From Caballeronia calidae (lineage in GTDB: Bacteria; Pseudomonadota; Gammaproteobacteria; Burkholderiales; Burkholderiaceae), in contig NZ_FCOX02000020.1 in assembly GCF_900044055.2 (NCBI RefSeq), positions 1-64,000 on the forward strand: 64,000 bases of DNA. The letters are read 5' to 3'. Below the pieces are notes generated by a model that ran no database searches, was not told the origin of the DNA, and saw nothing but the letters and a program-made list of their open reading frames with translations. The position numbers and the translations under genes were made by a program. This document shows positions 53,454-62,465 of this stretch, one piece after another (position 1 is the stretch's first letter; each line of letters opens with the position of its first letter).

Positions 53454-53700
53454 GTAGCACCTTGACCAGCAGGAGGGCGGGCACCGCCACGAACGCCATA
53501 AGTCCGCCCCAAAACAGCGCCGGTCGGAATTCGGCAATCGTCGCCAACGCGTAACACCGGGCGCCCGCGCCGTAAGTGAATTCGTCCGGCACGGCCGCGT
53601 TCACGTCGCCGTCGAATGCAGCAGCAGTGTCGCGCGCCCGCTGGGCCGTGCGTGGCTCAACTCCCGACAGCTTCGCTATGATCATAACGGTGAGCGACAT
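53446..53700 (-). CDS. Small membrane protein of the transfer operon
   Basis: An 84-residue protein. The start at 53700 (MSLTVMIIAKLSGVEPRTAQ) is chosen. A single membrane helix lies near the C-terminus (ALFWGGLMAFVAVPALLLVK). The rest is soluble (EFTYGAGARCYALATIAEFR). It overlaps the genes on each side. It is likely a conserved small transfer protein; I do not recognise the family. Confidence 0.6.
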   Translation of the reverse strand: MSLTVMIIAKLSGVEPRTAQRARDTAAAFDGDVNAAVPDEFTYGAGARCYALATIAEFRPALFWGGLMAFVAVPALLLVKVLHG

Positions 53701-54175
53701 CGTATTCCTCGAAGTAACGGCGGAAAGCTTCCCCTTGAAGCACGCGTGCGGCGAGCTGAAACGCGGCGGTGCGCTCAGTGATCTCGTCCGGACAACGCTC
53801 ATCGACCATCTCGAACTGGTACTCGAAGTGGCGCGCTTCGAACGCGGGAATCGCCTCGACCATCGGGCACCACACCGACACGTTGTCGCCAAACCGTGCG
53901 ACAAGACGGCGGGCGTACAGCGCTTTCGACGGCTCGAATAATCCCTGCATGAACGCGATGTGCTGGTTTCCCGTGCGCTTCGCGCGCCGGAAACCATCTA
54001 GCGCCGACTCGATCATCTCCGCGGCCAGCGGCCCTTTGTTTCCCAAAAACCGCTCGCCGACGAAGTCGGCCACGCGCGAGCACGCGAGCTCCAGCTCCGG
54101 TGCGACATTGAAGACCGCAACCAGCCTGTGCGAGAGCTTGTGATCGCGAATGATGTTTTTATATGCAGCGGACAT
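53657..54175 (-). CDS. Hypothetical protein of the transfer operon
   Basis: A 172-residue soluble protein (MSAAYKNIIRDHKLSHRLVA). It is helical and charged, with a segment VSVWCPMVEAIPAFEARHFE. The end overlaps the next gene by 44 bases. It is placed between the coupling-protein stub and the small membrane gene. Its function is not known; its position suggests the transfer system. Confidence 0.6.
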   Translation of the reverse strand: MSAAYKNIIRDHKLSHRLVAVFNVAPELELACSRVADFVGERFLGNKGPLAAEMIESALDGFRRAKRTGNQHIAFMQGLFEPSKALYARRLVARFGDNVSVWCPMVEAIPAFEARHFEYQFEMVDERCPDEITERTAAFQLAARVLQGEAFRRYFEEYDVAHRYDHSEAVGS

Positions 54176-54186
54176 AATCTTGTGTT

Positions 54187-54475
54187 TTAGCCTTCGATGA
54201 TAGGAATTCGACCCTGATACACGGCACCGCCAGAGATGCGCATGAAATACTGCAGATTCGGCAAACTGTGAAGCAGCTTCACGGGAATGAGCGGCACTTT
54301 CTCCAACTGGATTGACCGGGACTGCGATGCGCTGAATTCAAGCGCATGCGCCTCAGTCGTGGTATTGGTGCTGTTCGACACATTGACTACGCTGATCGCA
54401 GTCTCTCCGACTTTGTCCGAGAACCACTTTGCTGTATCTGAGTCCTCTAGCCTAAGCGCCACCTGAACTGTAATC
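54187..54475 (-). pseudogene. traD: C-terminal stub of a conjugative coupling protein (TraD-like)
   Basis: The frame reads QVALRLEDSDTAKWFSDKVG, then ETAISVVNVSNSTNTTTEAH and LLHSLPNLQYFMRISGGAVY, and ends QGRIPIIEG. This matches the C-terminus of the TraD/TraG-type coupling proteins of PFGI-1/SXT-like elements. Only about 95 of some 650-750 residues remain. Upstream the frame hits TAG near 54480, where a foreign element with three recombinases begins. The ATPase domain with its Walker motifs is lost. Confidence 0.75.
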
Positions 54476-54548
54476 TAGTAACAGTTACACGCAATGGGGC
54501 TTTCTTCGCCTATATTTCGTGGCAGTAGTGTCGTTCAGGAGTACTTTC

Positions 54549-54884
54549 ATGATGCCTTGGACTACTGCCGAGATAGAGTCAGCGAGGGGCGTGCCCTTCT
54601 ACGTCCTGCTTCGTTTCCTTGGGGCGTATTGCAAGGTGGATAGGGAATATCGTTCTGCCGGTTTGGCCGAGAGCATCCGTGTTCATGTGAACTACGCTGG
54701 CCGTGACTTTCGCTTCGTCTTTACAGGAGAGAAGTGGGTCAACGAGCTCTTGTCGCCCCTGCAGCACGGACGAGGCGGCGCAGGTTCCATTGATCTCGCC
54801 GCACACCTCACCGGCCTGGATTTCGTTCGTTCAGTGAAGATCTGCATCGATGCGCTCAACGGCTCCGTCTCGGAAGTCTCGTGA
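54549..54884 (+). CDS. Small protein heading the recombinase operon
   Basis: A 111-residue protein from the ATG at 54549, with AGGAG 7 bases before. It reads MPWTTAEIESARGVPFYVLL, with a central RVHVNYAGRDFRFVFTGEKW. Its stop overlaps the first recombinase start as GTGA. It has no known domain. Its place at the head of the recombinase operon suggests that it is part of the element and perhaps a regulator. Confidence 0.7.
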   Translation: MMPWTTAEIESARGVPFYVLLRFLGAYCKVDREYRSAGLAESIRVHVNYAGRDFRFVFTGEKWVNELLSPLQHGRGGAGSIDLAAHLTGLDFVRSVKICIDALNGSVSEVS

Positions 54885-56062
54885 GACTCTTTTACACGAC
54901 AGCGGACTTCGTCTACAAGGCGCGATCTTGTCCAGGCATCCCGTTTCTGTGTGCAGAGGACATGGAGTTCCTAAGCGCGCCGAACGACTATCTCCTATGG
55001 GTCGTCTTGGAGAACCCTCGGACCAGAAGTCCCGCAACGTGGATGAGCTACGCCGAGGCGATCCACGACTACTTCGCGTGGCTCGAGGCGAACGCTTTGA
55101 GTTGGGATGCAGTGCCTCCGCGCCACGGCGAAGGCGGCGGGATCTCAAACATCGCGCTGTATCGCAACTGGTCCCTTGACGCGCTTGATCGGCGATCTGG
55201 AGGGCACGCTATGCAACCCAGTACGGTACGCAAGCGACTGTCTCAAGTCATGCGCTTTTATGAGTGGGCTCGAGCGTGTGGCCGAATCGGGGCAGTCCCG
55301 TGGGATGTATCACGGTCGGATGTTCGTGACGGGCGACCCCACGGTGTCATCCGCGAGTCTGCCCTGCCCAAGGTACCACGCCAACCTATTCGCTTTCTGA
55401 CCGTTGATCAATGTCGCACGCTACTCAAGCGCTGTCCCGGACCGACGGTTCAGTTGATGACGAAGCTAATGCTGCAAACGGGTTTGCGCAACGAAGAGTG
55501 CCGGACGTTTCCCATGAAGTATCTGTTCGACCCATCTCCGGCTAGACGGTCACGTCGGATCGCGATCGACCTATCCCCGTCCGACATGAGACTAAAAGGA
55601 AGCAGGCCCCGTCGAATCTACGCCTCGGGCCAACTCATGAAGGACCTGTTCGACTTCGCGAATTTCGGCGAGGGCGCGATGCGAGCCAAGCTCTATCGAA
55701 GAACTGAGGGAGCCGCGTCGCCCTACGTGTTCCTCAACCGGCGTGGCGAGCCGTGGAGCGACAAGGGATTGTGCAATGCCTATCGAAAACTATGGTGCCC
55801 TGCCTCCGCCATCCAGCCGGCACTTGACTTCAAGGTCACGCCGCACATGTTGCGCCACACGTTCGCCACGTTGGAACTGTACGCAGAAAGCCAAACGCAC
55901 AACCTTGGCTTCGCGCTCGCCTGGGTCCGTGATCGGCTTGGACATGCGTCGATCACGACCACCACCGCGTATGTTCATTGCCTGGACATGCTCGGCGAGC
56001 AACTGTTGAACCAGTACGAACGAGAGATAGATGCACTGCTCATTGCGGGAGAAAAGCAATGA
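54881..56062 (+). CDS. Tyrosine recombinase 1 of a GInt/Tn554-like module
   Basis: A 393-residue tyrosine recombinase. The N-terminal SAM-like domain has WMSYAEAIHDYFAWLEANAL. The catalytic residues are visible: TGLRNEECRTF (Arg), HMLRHTFATLELY (His and Arg), RLGHASITTTTAYVH (His and Tyr). All are intact. The start is GTG, coupled to the upstream gene. It resembles TnpA of Tn554 (about 360 residues) and the first recombinase of GInt genomic islands. It is the first of three overlapping recombinases. Confidence 0.85.
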   Translation: MRLFYTTADFVYKARSCPGIPFLCAEDMEFLSAPNDYLLWVVLENPRTRSPATWMSYAEAIHDYFAWLEANALSWDAVPPRHGEGGGISNIALYRNWSLDALDRRSGGHAMQPSTVRKRLSQVMRFYEWARACGRIGAVPWDVSRSDVRDGRPHGVIRESALPKVPRQPIRFLTVDQCRTLLKRCPGPTVQLMTKLMLQTGLRNEECRTFPMKYLFDPSPARRSRRIAIDLSPSDMRLKGSRPRRIYASGQLMKDLFDFANFGEGAMRAKLYRRTEGAASPYVFLNRRGEPWSDKGLCNAYRKLWCPASAIQPALDFKVTPHMLRHTFATLELYAESQTHNLGFALAWVRDRLGHASITTTTAYVHCLDMLGEQLLNQYEREIDALLIAGEKQ

Positions 56063-57756
56063 AACGAAAGGTCTACACACTCGATCAAGTTCCGGAGCCC
56101 TCATCGGCCGAAGAGATCGCGGATCCATTGGTTGTACGGGCAAAAACCGATCTCGACTTTCATCGCTGGCAACATCACGCGACGAGCGGAGCACATGCCA
56201 GGCGAGATGAGCTGCTAATTGCGATAGCTGGAGCGCTACGACAGCTCAAGTCGACCCAGTCGAACGAGACCATTAGCTTTCTATATCACGGTGCCGTGTC
56301 GATGTGGTTCGCGTTCTTAGACGCACCCACGCCCTTGCATCGGCGCGTGCGGCGCCTGTCGGATATCAACCGCTCACTATTGCGAGACTACGTGTCCTGG
56401 TTACGGACGCGCAGCGCGAAGACGAACAGCGGTTATCTCTCACTTGGGACCGTTCGCTCTCTCTTTGTAGGCCTCAAGACGGTGCTGACGCGCTGCGTTG
56501 CAGCGGGCGAACTCCCCATAGACTGCTTTCCGCGAGGATTGTTTCCGCATGTGGATCGCGCGCTGAAGCCACCTACTCCCTACACGAAAGAAGAGATGCA
56601 AGGGTTGATGACGGCACTTGTAGATGATCTCCGCGCGATCCGTGCGGAAACCTTCATTGGCACCCAGCCGGACCGCTTGCTGGTGTACTACCTCTTGATC
56701 GCGATAAGGACGGGAAGAAATCCGACGTCGCTATGCGAATTGAAACGAGATGCGGTTCAACCGCATCCGCTCAAGCCGGATAGTCATTCCTTGCTGACCA
56801 CGTACAAGCGGCGCGGCAACACCGTCTCTACCCTCTCGGTTAGCAAGGCAAGCGCGGTGGAGGAAATCAGCGTGCTTGCCGCAGACACCAGTTCGTTGAT
56901 ACGCGATGTGTTGGCCATGACCGACAAGTTGGTCGCCGAGGCACCTGCAGATTTGAAAAATAGGCTCTGGCTCTACCGACGATCTCGTCGATGGATCAAT
57001 CTGGGCGCAGTGACCGTCTTCTCGAAGAAGGTGCTCTACGTATCAATCGATCGCTTCGTGAAGCGCCATCAGCTGGTCACTCTCGAGCCCGCCGGACCGT
57101 CCGACGATCAGCCTCCGATGGCGCTGACCGTGATGCGACTACGCAAAACATTTGCGTCTCGCATGTGGGAGCTCACAGGGGGCGACGTGGCCATGACCGC
57201 GGTGCTACTCGGCAACCAGCCCCATGTGACGGACACTCACTATCTCGCGGTCACGCCCGAGATGGTCCGTAACCACCACTTCCTCGGGAGATGTCTCGAG
57301 ATCGAACTACGGGGCACGTCGAAAGATGTATCGACGGTGAGCAGGCTTGCCAAGGAAATGAAGATCGACGTCGACGAGGCCAGGCGCCTTCTCAGCGGCG
57401 CGAGCAACACGGGTGTGGGTCGATGCTCGTCGCCACTAAATGGGCGATATGCGCCCAAGGACGGTCACACTGCATGTTCTGCGTTTCTGCATTGTTTCAA
57501 GTGCCCGAACCAGGTCATCATGGAGAGCGATCTGTACCGCATGTACAGCTTCTATTGGCTGCTCGTGAAAGAACGAAACCTGCTCGGAAGAAATCGGTGG
57601 CAAAAGGTCTATGGCTGGGTAGCCCGAGAGATCGACCAAATCATCGCGCCGCGCTTCGCGGCGGCAACCGTAAAGCAGGCGAAGGATAAAGCCTATGCGG
57701 ATCCCCATCCGATGTGGCGCGATCGATCAATGCTCCAGGGGCACAGCCATGGCTAA
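56059..57756 (+). CDS. Tyrosine recombinase 2 of the module
   Basis: A 565-residue recombinase. The ATG overlaps the previous stop (ATGA). The catalytic part has IAIRTGRNPTSLCELK (Arg), MRLRKTFASRMWELTGGDVA (Arg, with Lys at the usual His+2 position) and LGNQPHVTDTHYLAV (His and Tyr). A C-terminal Cys cluster (RCSSPLNGRYAPKDGHTACS, then FLHCFKCPN) could bind zinc. The equivalent in Tn554 and GInts is the second recombinase. It ends 8 bases into the third gene. Confidence 0.8.
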   Translation: MKRKVYTLDQVPEPSSAEEIADPLVVRAKTDLDFHRWQHHATSGAHARRDELLIAIAGALRQLKSTQSNETISFLYHGAVSMWFAFLDAPTPLHRRVRRLSDINRSLLRDYVSWLRTRSAKTNSGYLSLGTVRSLFVGLKTVLTRCVAAGELPIDCFPRGLFPHVDRALKPPTPYTKEEMQGLMTALVDDLRAIRAETFIGTQPDRLLVYYLLIAIRTGRNPTSLCELKRDAVQPHPLKPDSHSLLTTYKRRGNTVSTLSVSKASAVEEISVLAADTSSLIRDVLAMTDKLVAEAPADLKNRLWLYRRSRRWINLGAVTVFSKKVLYVSIDRFVKRHQLVTLEPAGPSDDQPPMALTVMRLRKTFASRMWELTGGDVAMTAVLLGNQPHVTDTHYLAVTPEMVRNHHFLGRCLEIELRGTSKDVSTVSRLAKEMKIDVDEARRLLSGASNTGVGRCSSPLNGRYAPKDGHTACSAFLHCFKCPNQVIMESDLYRMYSFYWLLVKERNLLGRNRWQKVYGWVAREIDQIIAPRFAAATVKQAKDKAYADPHPMWRDRSMLQGHSHG

Positions 57757-59806
57757 ACCTCCCGCTCACCTTGTGGATCTCGCCCGCGTAAAAGCGAAGG
57801 ATCTGCCGCTTGTCGCCGTGAGTCTGCAAGACGGCACAGTAGTGTCGCGCTACGGAGACGATTCATGGAATCTGTCGCCGTATGCCGCCGCGAAAAACTA
57901 TCAACGGATCTGCATGGTTTTTAGCTATCGATACAAAAGCGGTCGACGGCTGACAGATCCTGCTCATGCGCCGCTGCTCGCGTCGGTGAAGCGCTTTTTA
58001 TATACCCGATGGCGCGTGGGCGGCGAGCGTAGTCACTCGGTATCCGTCAGTACATTGCTCTCGAACTGGAGTCAGCTGAGAAAGTTGGTCGGATGGATGA
58101 TGGAGGAGGATATCGCCACGTTCGGCGCGCTCACGCCGGAGCAATGCGCGCGCTTTGCTGCGCATCTGACCGATAGCGGCCTTGACGCCTCAACGGTCGC
58201 GGGCGTGCTCACGTTGATCACGAGCTACTACGAGGTGGGCGAGCATCTCCTTGATCGCATTCCACAGTATCCATGGCCGCTTGAATCCGGCGGAACAACG
58301 AAGCTCGCCCGTGCAGGCCGCCAACCCAGATTCCAGAGCTGGAAGCAGGCACAGACAGCTGTCATTCCGCAGCGGCTCATGAGCAAGCTGGTGAATACCG
58401 CGCTTGACTACGTCGAAAATCGCTCAGATGCGCTCTTGTCGCTGCGGGACCAACTCAGCGCATGCGAAACGTACCGATTCGAAGAAGCCAGAAGAACGCA
58501 TCGCGAGATGCATCCTGACGGTTTCGCGAGTGTTTGCGAGAGCGAAGAAAAGTACATTCGATTGAAGGCATATCACCGACACCCGACCGAGGAGAAAAGA
58601 CTTCTTGCCAGCCATGGGTATGCGCGACGTAAGCAAGCATCGGTCGATCTTCTTCATCTGCGCACTGCATGCTATATCGTATGCGCCGCCTTCTCGGGCA
58701 TGCGCGACTCCGAACTAGCGTCGTTGGAGGTGGGCTGTTTTATAAAAAGGAAGGGATACGATGGTGAGACGTTCTGCTGGTTGAAAGGCACGACATACAA
58801 GCTGATGTCTGAGCCGACGCCATCGGAATGGATGGTTCCGGAGATTGTCGGCAAGGCAGTCGAGGTCGCAACACGGCTTGGAGCGCCTGAGCGAGCGATC
58901 ATTGACGGTCGCATCCGGGTGATGGAACGCGTTGCAAAGGATCGCAATCTCGATGAGCCGTCTCGCATCAAGATAAAGATGGAGATTGACCGCGGCCGTC
59001 GGAATCGCAACGCGCTGCTCCTCTCCTATAAGCATCGCGGGCGCGTCTCTGCTGTGGGCCGCGACAGCGCACGAAAGGGGTTGTGGACATTCACCGAGAT
59101 GGCGGGATTGCGAGTTGAACAAGAAGATCTGGACGGCATCATCCATCGCGATCGGATTCGTTGCGGAGAACTGTGGCCGATCGCTCCACACCAATTCCGA
59201 CGGACGTTTGCGGTCTATGTTGCTCGCCACGTCTTGGGAGATATCCGATATCTGCGGGAGCACTTCAAGCACTGGTCCCTTGACATGGCGCTCTACTATG
59301 CGCGATACGACAGCCCCGCGGATCGATCGCTCATGGACCACATCATCACTGAACGCGATGAGTTACAAAGCCTGATCGTTCAAAGCTGGATGCATCCTCA
59401 TACTAACCTCTCGGGCGACGGCGGCCGGCGGATCATGGCGTTCCGGAGCCGTGGCGAACTCAAGACCGTGCGCGACATGCGGGACTTCTGCCGAAAGCTT
59501 GGCGAGAGCGTCTTCATTCGCGGGACAGGTCACTCCTGGTGCATGGCAAGCGGAAATGGCTGCGGAGGCCAAGGGCTCTACGATGCGGTTCGATGTACCT
59601 CGTGCGGTGAAGCCGTGATTGACTCGACTCACGTGGACATCTGGACGGGCATACGGCAGCAACAGATCGACGTCTTGAACTGCACGGACCTCGGGATGCC
59701 TTCTCGGCAGCGATGCATCGATCATCTTCGTAAAGCCGAAAGCGTGCTCGCCGATCTCGGCAGCGAAGTTACCCCGTTCAAAGTGCCGAGGATGCGTCGT
59801 GACTAG
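57749..59806 (+). CDS. Tyrosine recombinase 3 of the module
   Basis: A 685-residue recombinase (start 57749; overlap 8 bases). It has AFSGMRDSELASLEVGC (Arg), HQFRRTFAVYVARHVLG (His and Arg) and HFKHWSLDMALYYARYDS (His and Tyr). A Cys-rich C-terminus (CMASGNGCGGQG, CTSCGEAV, LNCTDLG) is like that of TnpB of Tn554 (about 630 residues). Three recombinases acting together are known to be required in the GInt family. The frame is complete. Confidence 0.8.
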   Translation: MAKPPAHLVDLARVKAKDLPLVAVSLQDGTVVSRYGDDSWNLSPYAAAKNYQRICMVFSYRYKSGRRLTDPAHAPLLASVKRFLYTRWRVGGERSHSVSVSTLLSNWSQLRKLVGWMMEEDIATFGALTPEQCARFAAHLTDSGLDASTVAGVLTLITSYYEVGEHLLDRIPQYPWPLESGGTTKLARAGRQPRFQSWKQAQTAVIPQRLMSKLVNTALDYVENRSDALLSLRDQLSACETYRFEEARRTHREMHPDGFASVCESEEKYIRLKAYHRHPTEEKRLLASHGYARRKQASVDLLHLRTACYIVCAAFSGMRDSELASLEVGCFIKRKGYDGETFCWLKGTTYKLMSEPTPSEWMVPEIVGKAVEVATRLGAPERAIIDGRIRVMERVAKDRNLDEPSRIKIKMEIDRGRRNRNALLLSYKHRGRVSAVGRDSARKGLWTFTEMAGLRVEQEDLDGIIHRDRIRCGELWPIAPHQFRRTFAVYVARHVLGDIRYLREHFKHWSLDMALYYARYDSPADRSLMDHIITERDELQSLIVQSWMHPHTNLSGDGGRRIMAFRSRGELKTVRDMRDFCRKLGESVFIRGTGHSWCMASGNGCGGQGLYDAVRCTSCGEAVIDSTHVDIWTGIRQQQIDVLNCTDLGMPSRQRCIDHLRKAESVLADLGSEVTPFKVPRMRRD

Positions 59807-60176
59807 TGAGCAGAAAAGCCCCACCAAGCGGCGTCTGGAACTCGCGTTACGTCGGTTGCAGCACGGAAAGATGCGATCGAACCATGACGGCCGAATCAGC
59901 ATTGCAGCGGTGGCCCGCGAGGCCGGTGTCAGTAACGCCACGATTCATAACCGCTACCCGGAAATTGCCGAGCGCATTCGAGCATTACATGCCCGGACCG
60001 CCAGAGACGTCACCAGAGCGATACCCGATACGTCAGACATCCTTCACAAAAAGCTGCAAGAGGCGCGCAAGGAGATTGATCAACTCAAGAAGGATCTAGT
60101 GAAGTCTCAGTCGATCAACCTTCGCTTGCTGCGAGAAAACGAGATGCTGCGTGCGCGTCTGCAGAAAGCGACGTAG
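59799..60176 (+). CDS. Small HTH/coiled-coil protein of the module (TnpC/GinD-like)
   Basis: A 125-residue protein with a GTG start overlapping the third recombinase. The first part holds a helix-turn-helix (ISIAAVAREAGVSNATIHNR, about 34-53). A coiled coil follows (LQEARKEIDQLKKDLVKSQS, then INLRLLRENEMLRARLQ). The size equals TnpC of Tn554 (125 residues), and it matches the fourth gene of GInts. The small protein probably sets orientation or binds the ends. The module is complete. Confidence 0.85.
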   Translation: MTSEQKSPTKRRLELALRRLQHGKMRSNHDGRISIAAVAREAGVSNATIHNRYPEIAERIRALHARTARDVTRAIPDTSDILHKKLQEARKEIDQLKKDLVKSQSINLRLLRENEMLRARLQKAT

Positions 60177-60191
60177 ACGAGTGTGCATCGG

Positions 60192-61889
60192 CTATCGCTC
60201 CGCCGCGAAAGCGACGCTCAACTGTTGCATCCGAAGCAGCTCATCGCCATGAACATACTGCGAGGTCGTCGCGATCGAAGCATGGCGAAGATTGTCGCGA
60301 ACGCTACGCAGTTCCACCCCGCGCGCGAGCGCGCGCGTGGCATGTGTGTGTCGAAGCCAATGAGGACTGGCCCTTGCGAGTTTGTGAGCGGCGGCAGAAT
60401 CAGTGACGCGCATCTGCTCGGCGACGAGACGGAAGAATCGCTTCAGCACGGCGCGCAAGCGGGTCCCAGAAACGCTCACCGATTCATCGGGGCTCAATGC
60501 GGGCACAAGCGGCAGGCTCCGATTGCAACGGCGGGGGTCCGCAGGCAGGCCTCGCTGCCGGAGATAGGTCTGCAGTGCCTGCATCGCAAGCGGCGGCACC
60601 GCGACTCGTGCAGCGCGTCGCCCCTTCCCTGTCAAGCGCAGCCAAACGTCCGCGGCGTCGCCGAAGACGATGTCTCCAATCCGCGCCTGGATCAGTTCGC
60701 TTGCACGTAGACCGGTCGCGAGCTCGAAGTCGAGAATAAAGCAAAGCCGCTGAGCTGCCTCGACCGACCATCCGTGTTGCGCCGATAATTCGTTGGCGAT
60801 CTGTCTAGCGAATCGCCACTCGTCGTCCTGAAGCGATCGGAGCTGCGTCGACTGGGTCGACCGCCCGCCCGCTGCGGTCACGCCGGCGAACGGATTTGCA
60901 ACCACGTACTGCTGCGCGACAAACCATCGGAACATCGCAGAGAGAATGGACAATGCGTAGGCAACCGACGACGGACGTAGCCGGCAGAAGAATGGGCTCC
61001 ACTCGTCCGAGAGACGGCATCGACGTGGGCCCACCCACTGTGCTCTCGGCTCCGGAGAGCGCAGGAACGTTCGATAAGCGATGGCGTCGCTGGTGTTCAA
61101 TGATGAGAGGGCCCGCTTGCGTTCGAGGTTCGCCCAGAACAAGAGCCGCTCGGCTTCCTTGCGATAGGCCCTCGCCGTAGTGCCCGTCTCATGCAGCGCG
61201 AGCCATGCTTCGATCGCTTGCCTATCGGTCGTCACGTTCAGCAGGCAACGCGCCTTCGGTGCGCGGTACCTACCTCGCGAACCGTCCCGGCTACGCGTAG
61301 GCACGATGTGACGCCAAACGACACGTCTGCTCGGCTCGAGCCGTTCTACCAGTCGGCGTGCAGACTCGGTCAGCGACGGATGACACAAAAAGAGCGCCTC
61401 TATCTTCCGTGCCGACGCTACCCCAATACCATCGATGTCGATCCACCAGAGACGACGGCGAGGAACCCGCAGGGTCAGTTCGGCGAGCGTCGTAATGCCC
61501 TGGCTCTTTAGTGCCCGGTTCGCCCGTTGCGGCAACCAGACGCCGATGTCGTCGGTGATCTGAGGTTCGCGGCCGTGGAGCTCCCGTAATGCTTCGATCG
61601 CGCGATCGATCGACATACCCGTACGAGTTCGGTGTGTCGTTCGAGCTGCGAAAACAGCAGCAAGATCACCGCGTCCGTTGAGTTCAGCAATGTCGATCAA
61701 CCGGCGCCGGATGCGGCCGATGACCCCTCGCGAGGACTGCGCATGGACGCGCTTGTGAGGCAGGTAACGGTCGACCGCTGCTCGCGCAGAAAGCCCCTCG
61801 TACCAAGTCCGCAGCGCCGCCAGGCACGCATAGTCAGGGAACGGGACATACCCATATTCGTAGTCGTTGGCTTCAGAAGAATGCTTCAC
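60192..61889 (-). CDS. Site-specific tyrosine integrase (DUF3701 type)
   Basis: A 565-residue integrase common on Burkholderiaceae replicons. The N-terminal region of about 1-190 includes a DUF3701-like end (TTLAELTLRVPRRRLWWIDI and GIGVASARKIEALFL). A core-binding domain follows. Catalytic motifs are ATGLRASELIQAR (Arg), HWLRHTHATRALARG (His and Arg), NLRHASIATTSQYVHGDE (His and Tyr). The start is GTG with AGGAGGGGAAC. A dif-like palindrome lies 84-107 bases upstream of the start. It is convergent with the recombinase module. Confidence 0.9.
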   Translation of the reverse strand: MKHSSEANDYEYGYVPFPDYACLAALRTWYEGLSARAAVDRYLPHKRVHAQSSRGVIGRIRRRLIDIAELNGRGDLAAVFAARTTHRTRTGMSIDRAIEALRELHGREPQITDDIGVWLPQRANRALKSQGITTLAELTLRVPRRRLWWIDIDGIGVASARKIEALFLCHPSLTESARRLVERLEPSRRVVWRHIVPTRSRDGSRGRYRAPKARCLLNVTTDRQAIEAWLALHETGTTARAYRKEAERLLFWANLERKRALSSLNTSDAIAYRTFLRSPEPRAQWVGPRRCRLSDEWSPFFCRLRPSSVAYALSILSAMFRWFVAQQYVVANPFAGVTAAGGRSTQSTQLRSLQDDEWRFARQIANELSAQHGWSVEAAQRLCFILDFELATGLRASELIQARIGDIVFGDAADVWLRLTGKGRRAARVAVPPLAMQALQTYLRQRGLPADPRRCNRSLPLVPALSPDESVSVSGTRLRAVLKRFFRLVAEQMRVTDSAAAHKLARASPHWLRHTHATRALARGVELRSVRDNLRHASIATTSQYVHGDELLRMQQLSVAFAAER

Positions 61890-61972
61890 GTTCCCCTCCT
61901 GACGCGTGCAGCAGTTCCCAAGGGTATGGCACGGCCACTATCCTTGCCTAGTCCGTATCCCGAACGATGCCC

Positions 61973-61996
61973 TTTCGATAATCGATCTTATCGAAA
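61973..61996. other. dif-like inverted repeat, candidate recombination core
   Basis: Arms TTTCGATAA (61973-61981) and TTATCGAAA (61988-61996) are perfect inverted repeats with a 6-base centre TCGATC. This is the layout of Xer/dif-type cores (arm-6-arm). It lies 84 bases upstream of the integrase start and could be its crossover site. Confidence 0.5.
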
Positions 61997-62158
61997 TAGC
62001 TTACTGCCACAGTGAAAGTGCCGCTGAGCGGATCACTGTGAGCGCGAAAATCTTGCAGAAATGCCAGATACCGGCCGTAATACAGACCGCATGCGTCAAG
62101 CAGGCACTGGAACGAGATGAGTTCCAATCGGCGATAGCGTGACCTTGAGCCCGCGACC

Positions 62159-62416
62159 TCAGTCGCGACCTGGACTCATGTCCTTGATCTTTACATGCTT
62201 ATCCGACTTCAAGGATCCTGCGAGGTCCACGATTGATAGATTCTTAGCCCGCACAATCACGTCTCCGGCAAGCGTCACGTACCACTTCAACCGTGTGCCC
62301 GGCTCAAGGTTGAGGATCGCCCTCACCTTTGCAGGCACAGTCGTTCGACCATTCGCGTTGACTATCGACGAAGCCACAGCTCCTCCTCTGCTTGGATGGA
62401 GTGTAAGCGAGATCAT
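62159..62416 (-). CDS. AbrB/MazE-type DNA-binding protein (solitary antitoxin-like)
   Basis: An 85-residue protein from the ATG at 62416 with AAGGAGG 8 bases before. The swapped-hairpin AbrB motif is SSIVNANGRTTVPAKVRAIL, then NLEPGTRLKWYV. The C-terminal tail is basic and short (KSDKHVKIKDMSPGRD). Such proteins are antitoxins or regulators of the SpoVT/AbrB family. No toxin gene is visible beside it, so it is solitary. It lies at the junction with the truncated transglycosylase. Confidence 0.8.
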   Translation of the reverse strand: MISLTLHPSRGGAVASSIVNANGRTTVPAKVRAILNLEPGTRLKWYVTLAGDVIVRAKNLSIVDLAGSLKSDKHVKIKDMSPGRD

Positions 62417-62465
62417 CGCAGCGCCTCCTTCGAACAAAAAAATCTGTGTAACAGCTTCGAAGGTT

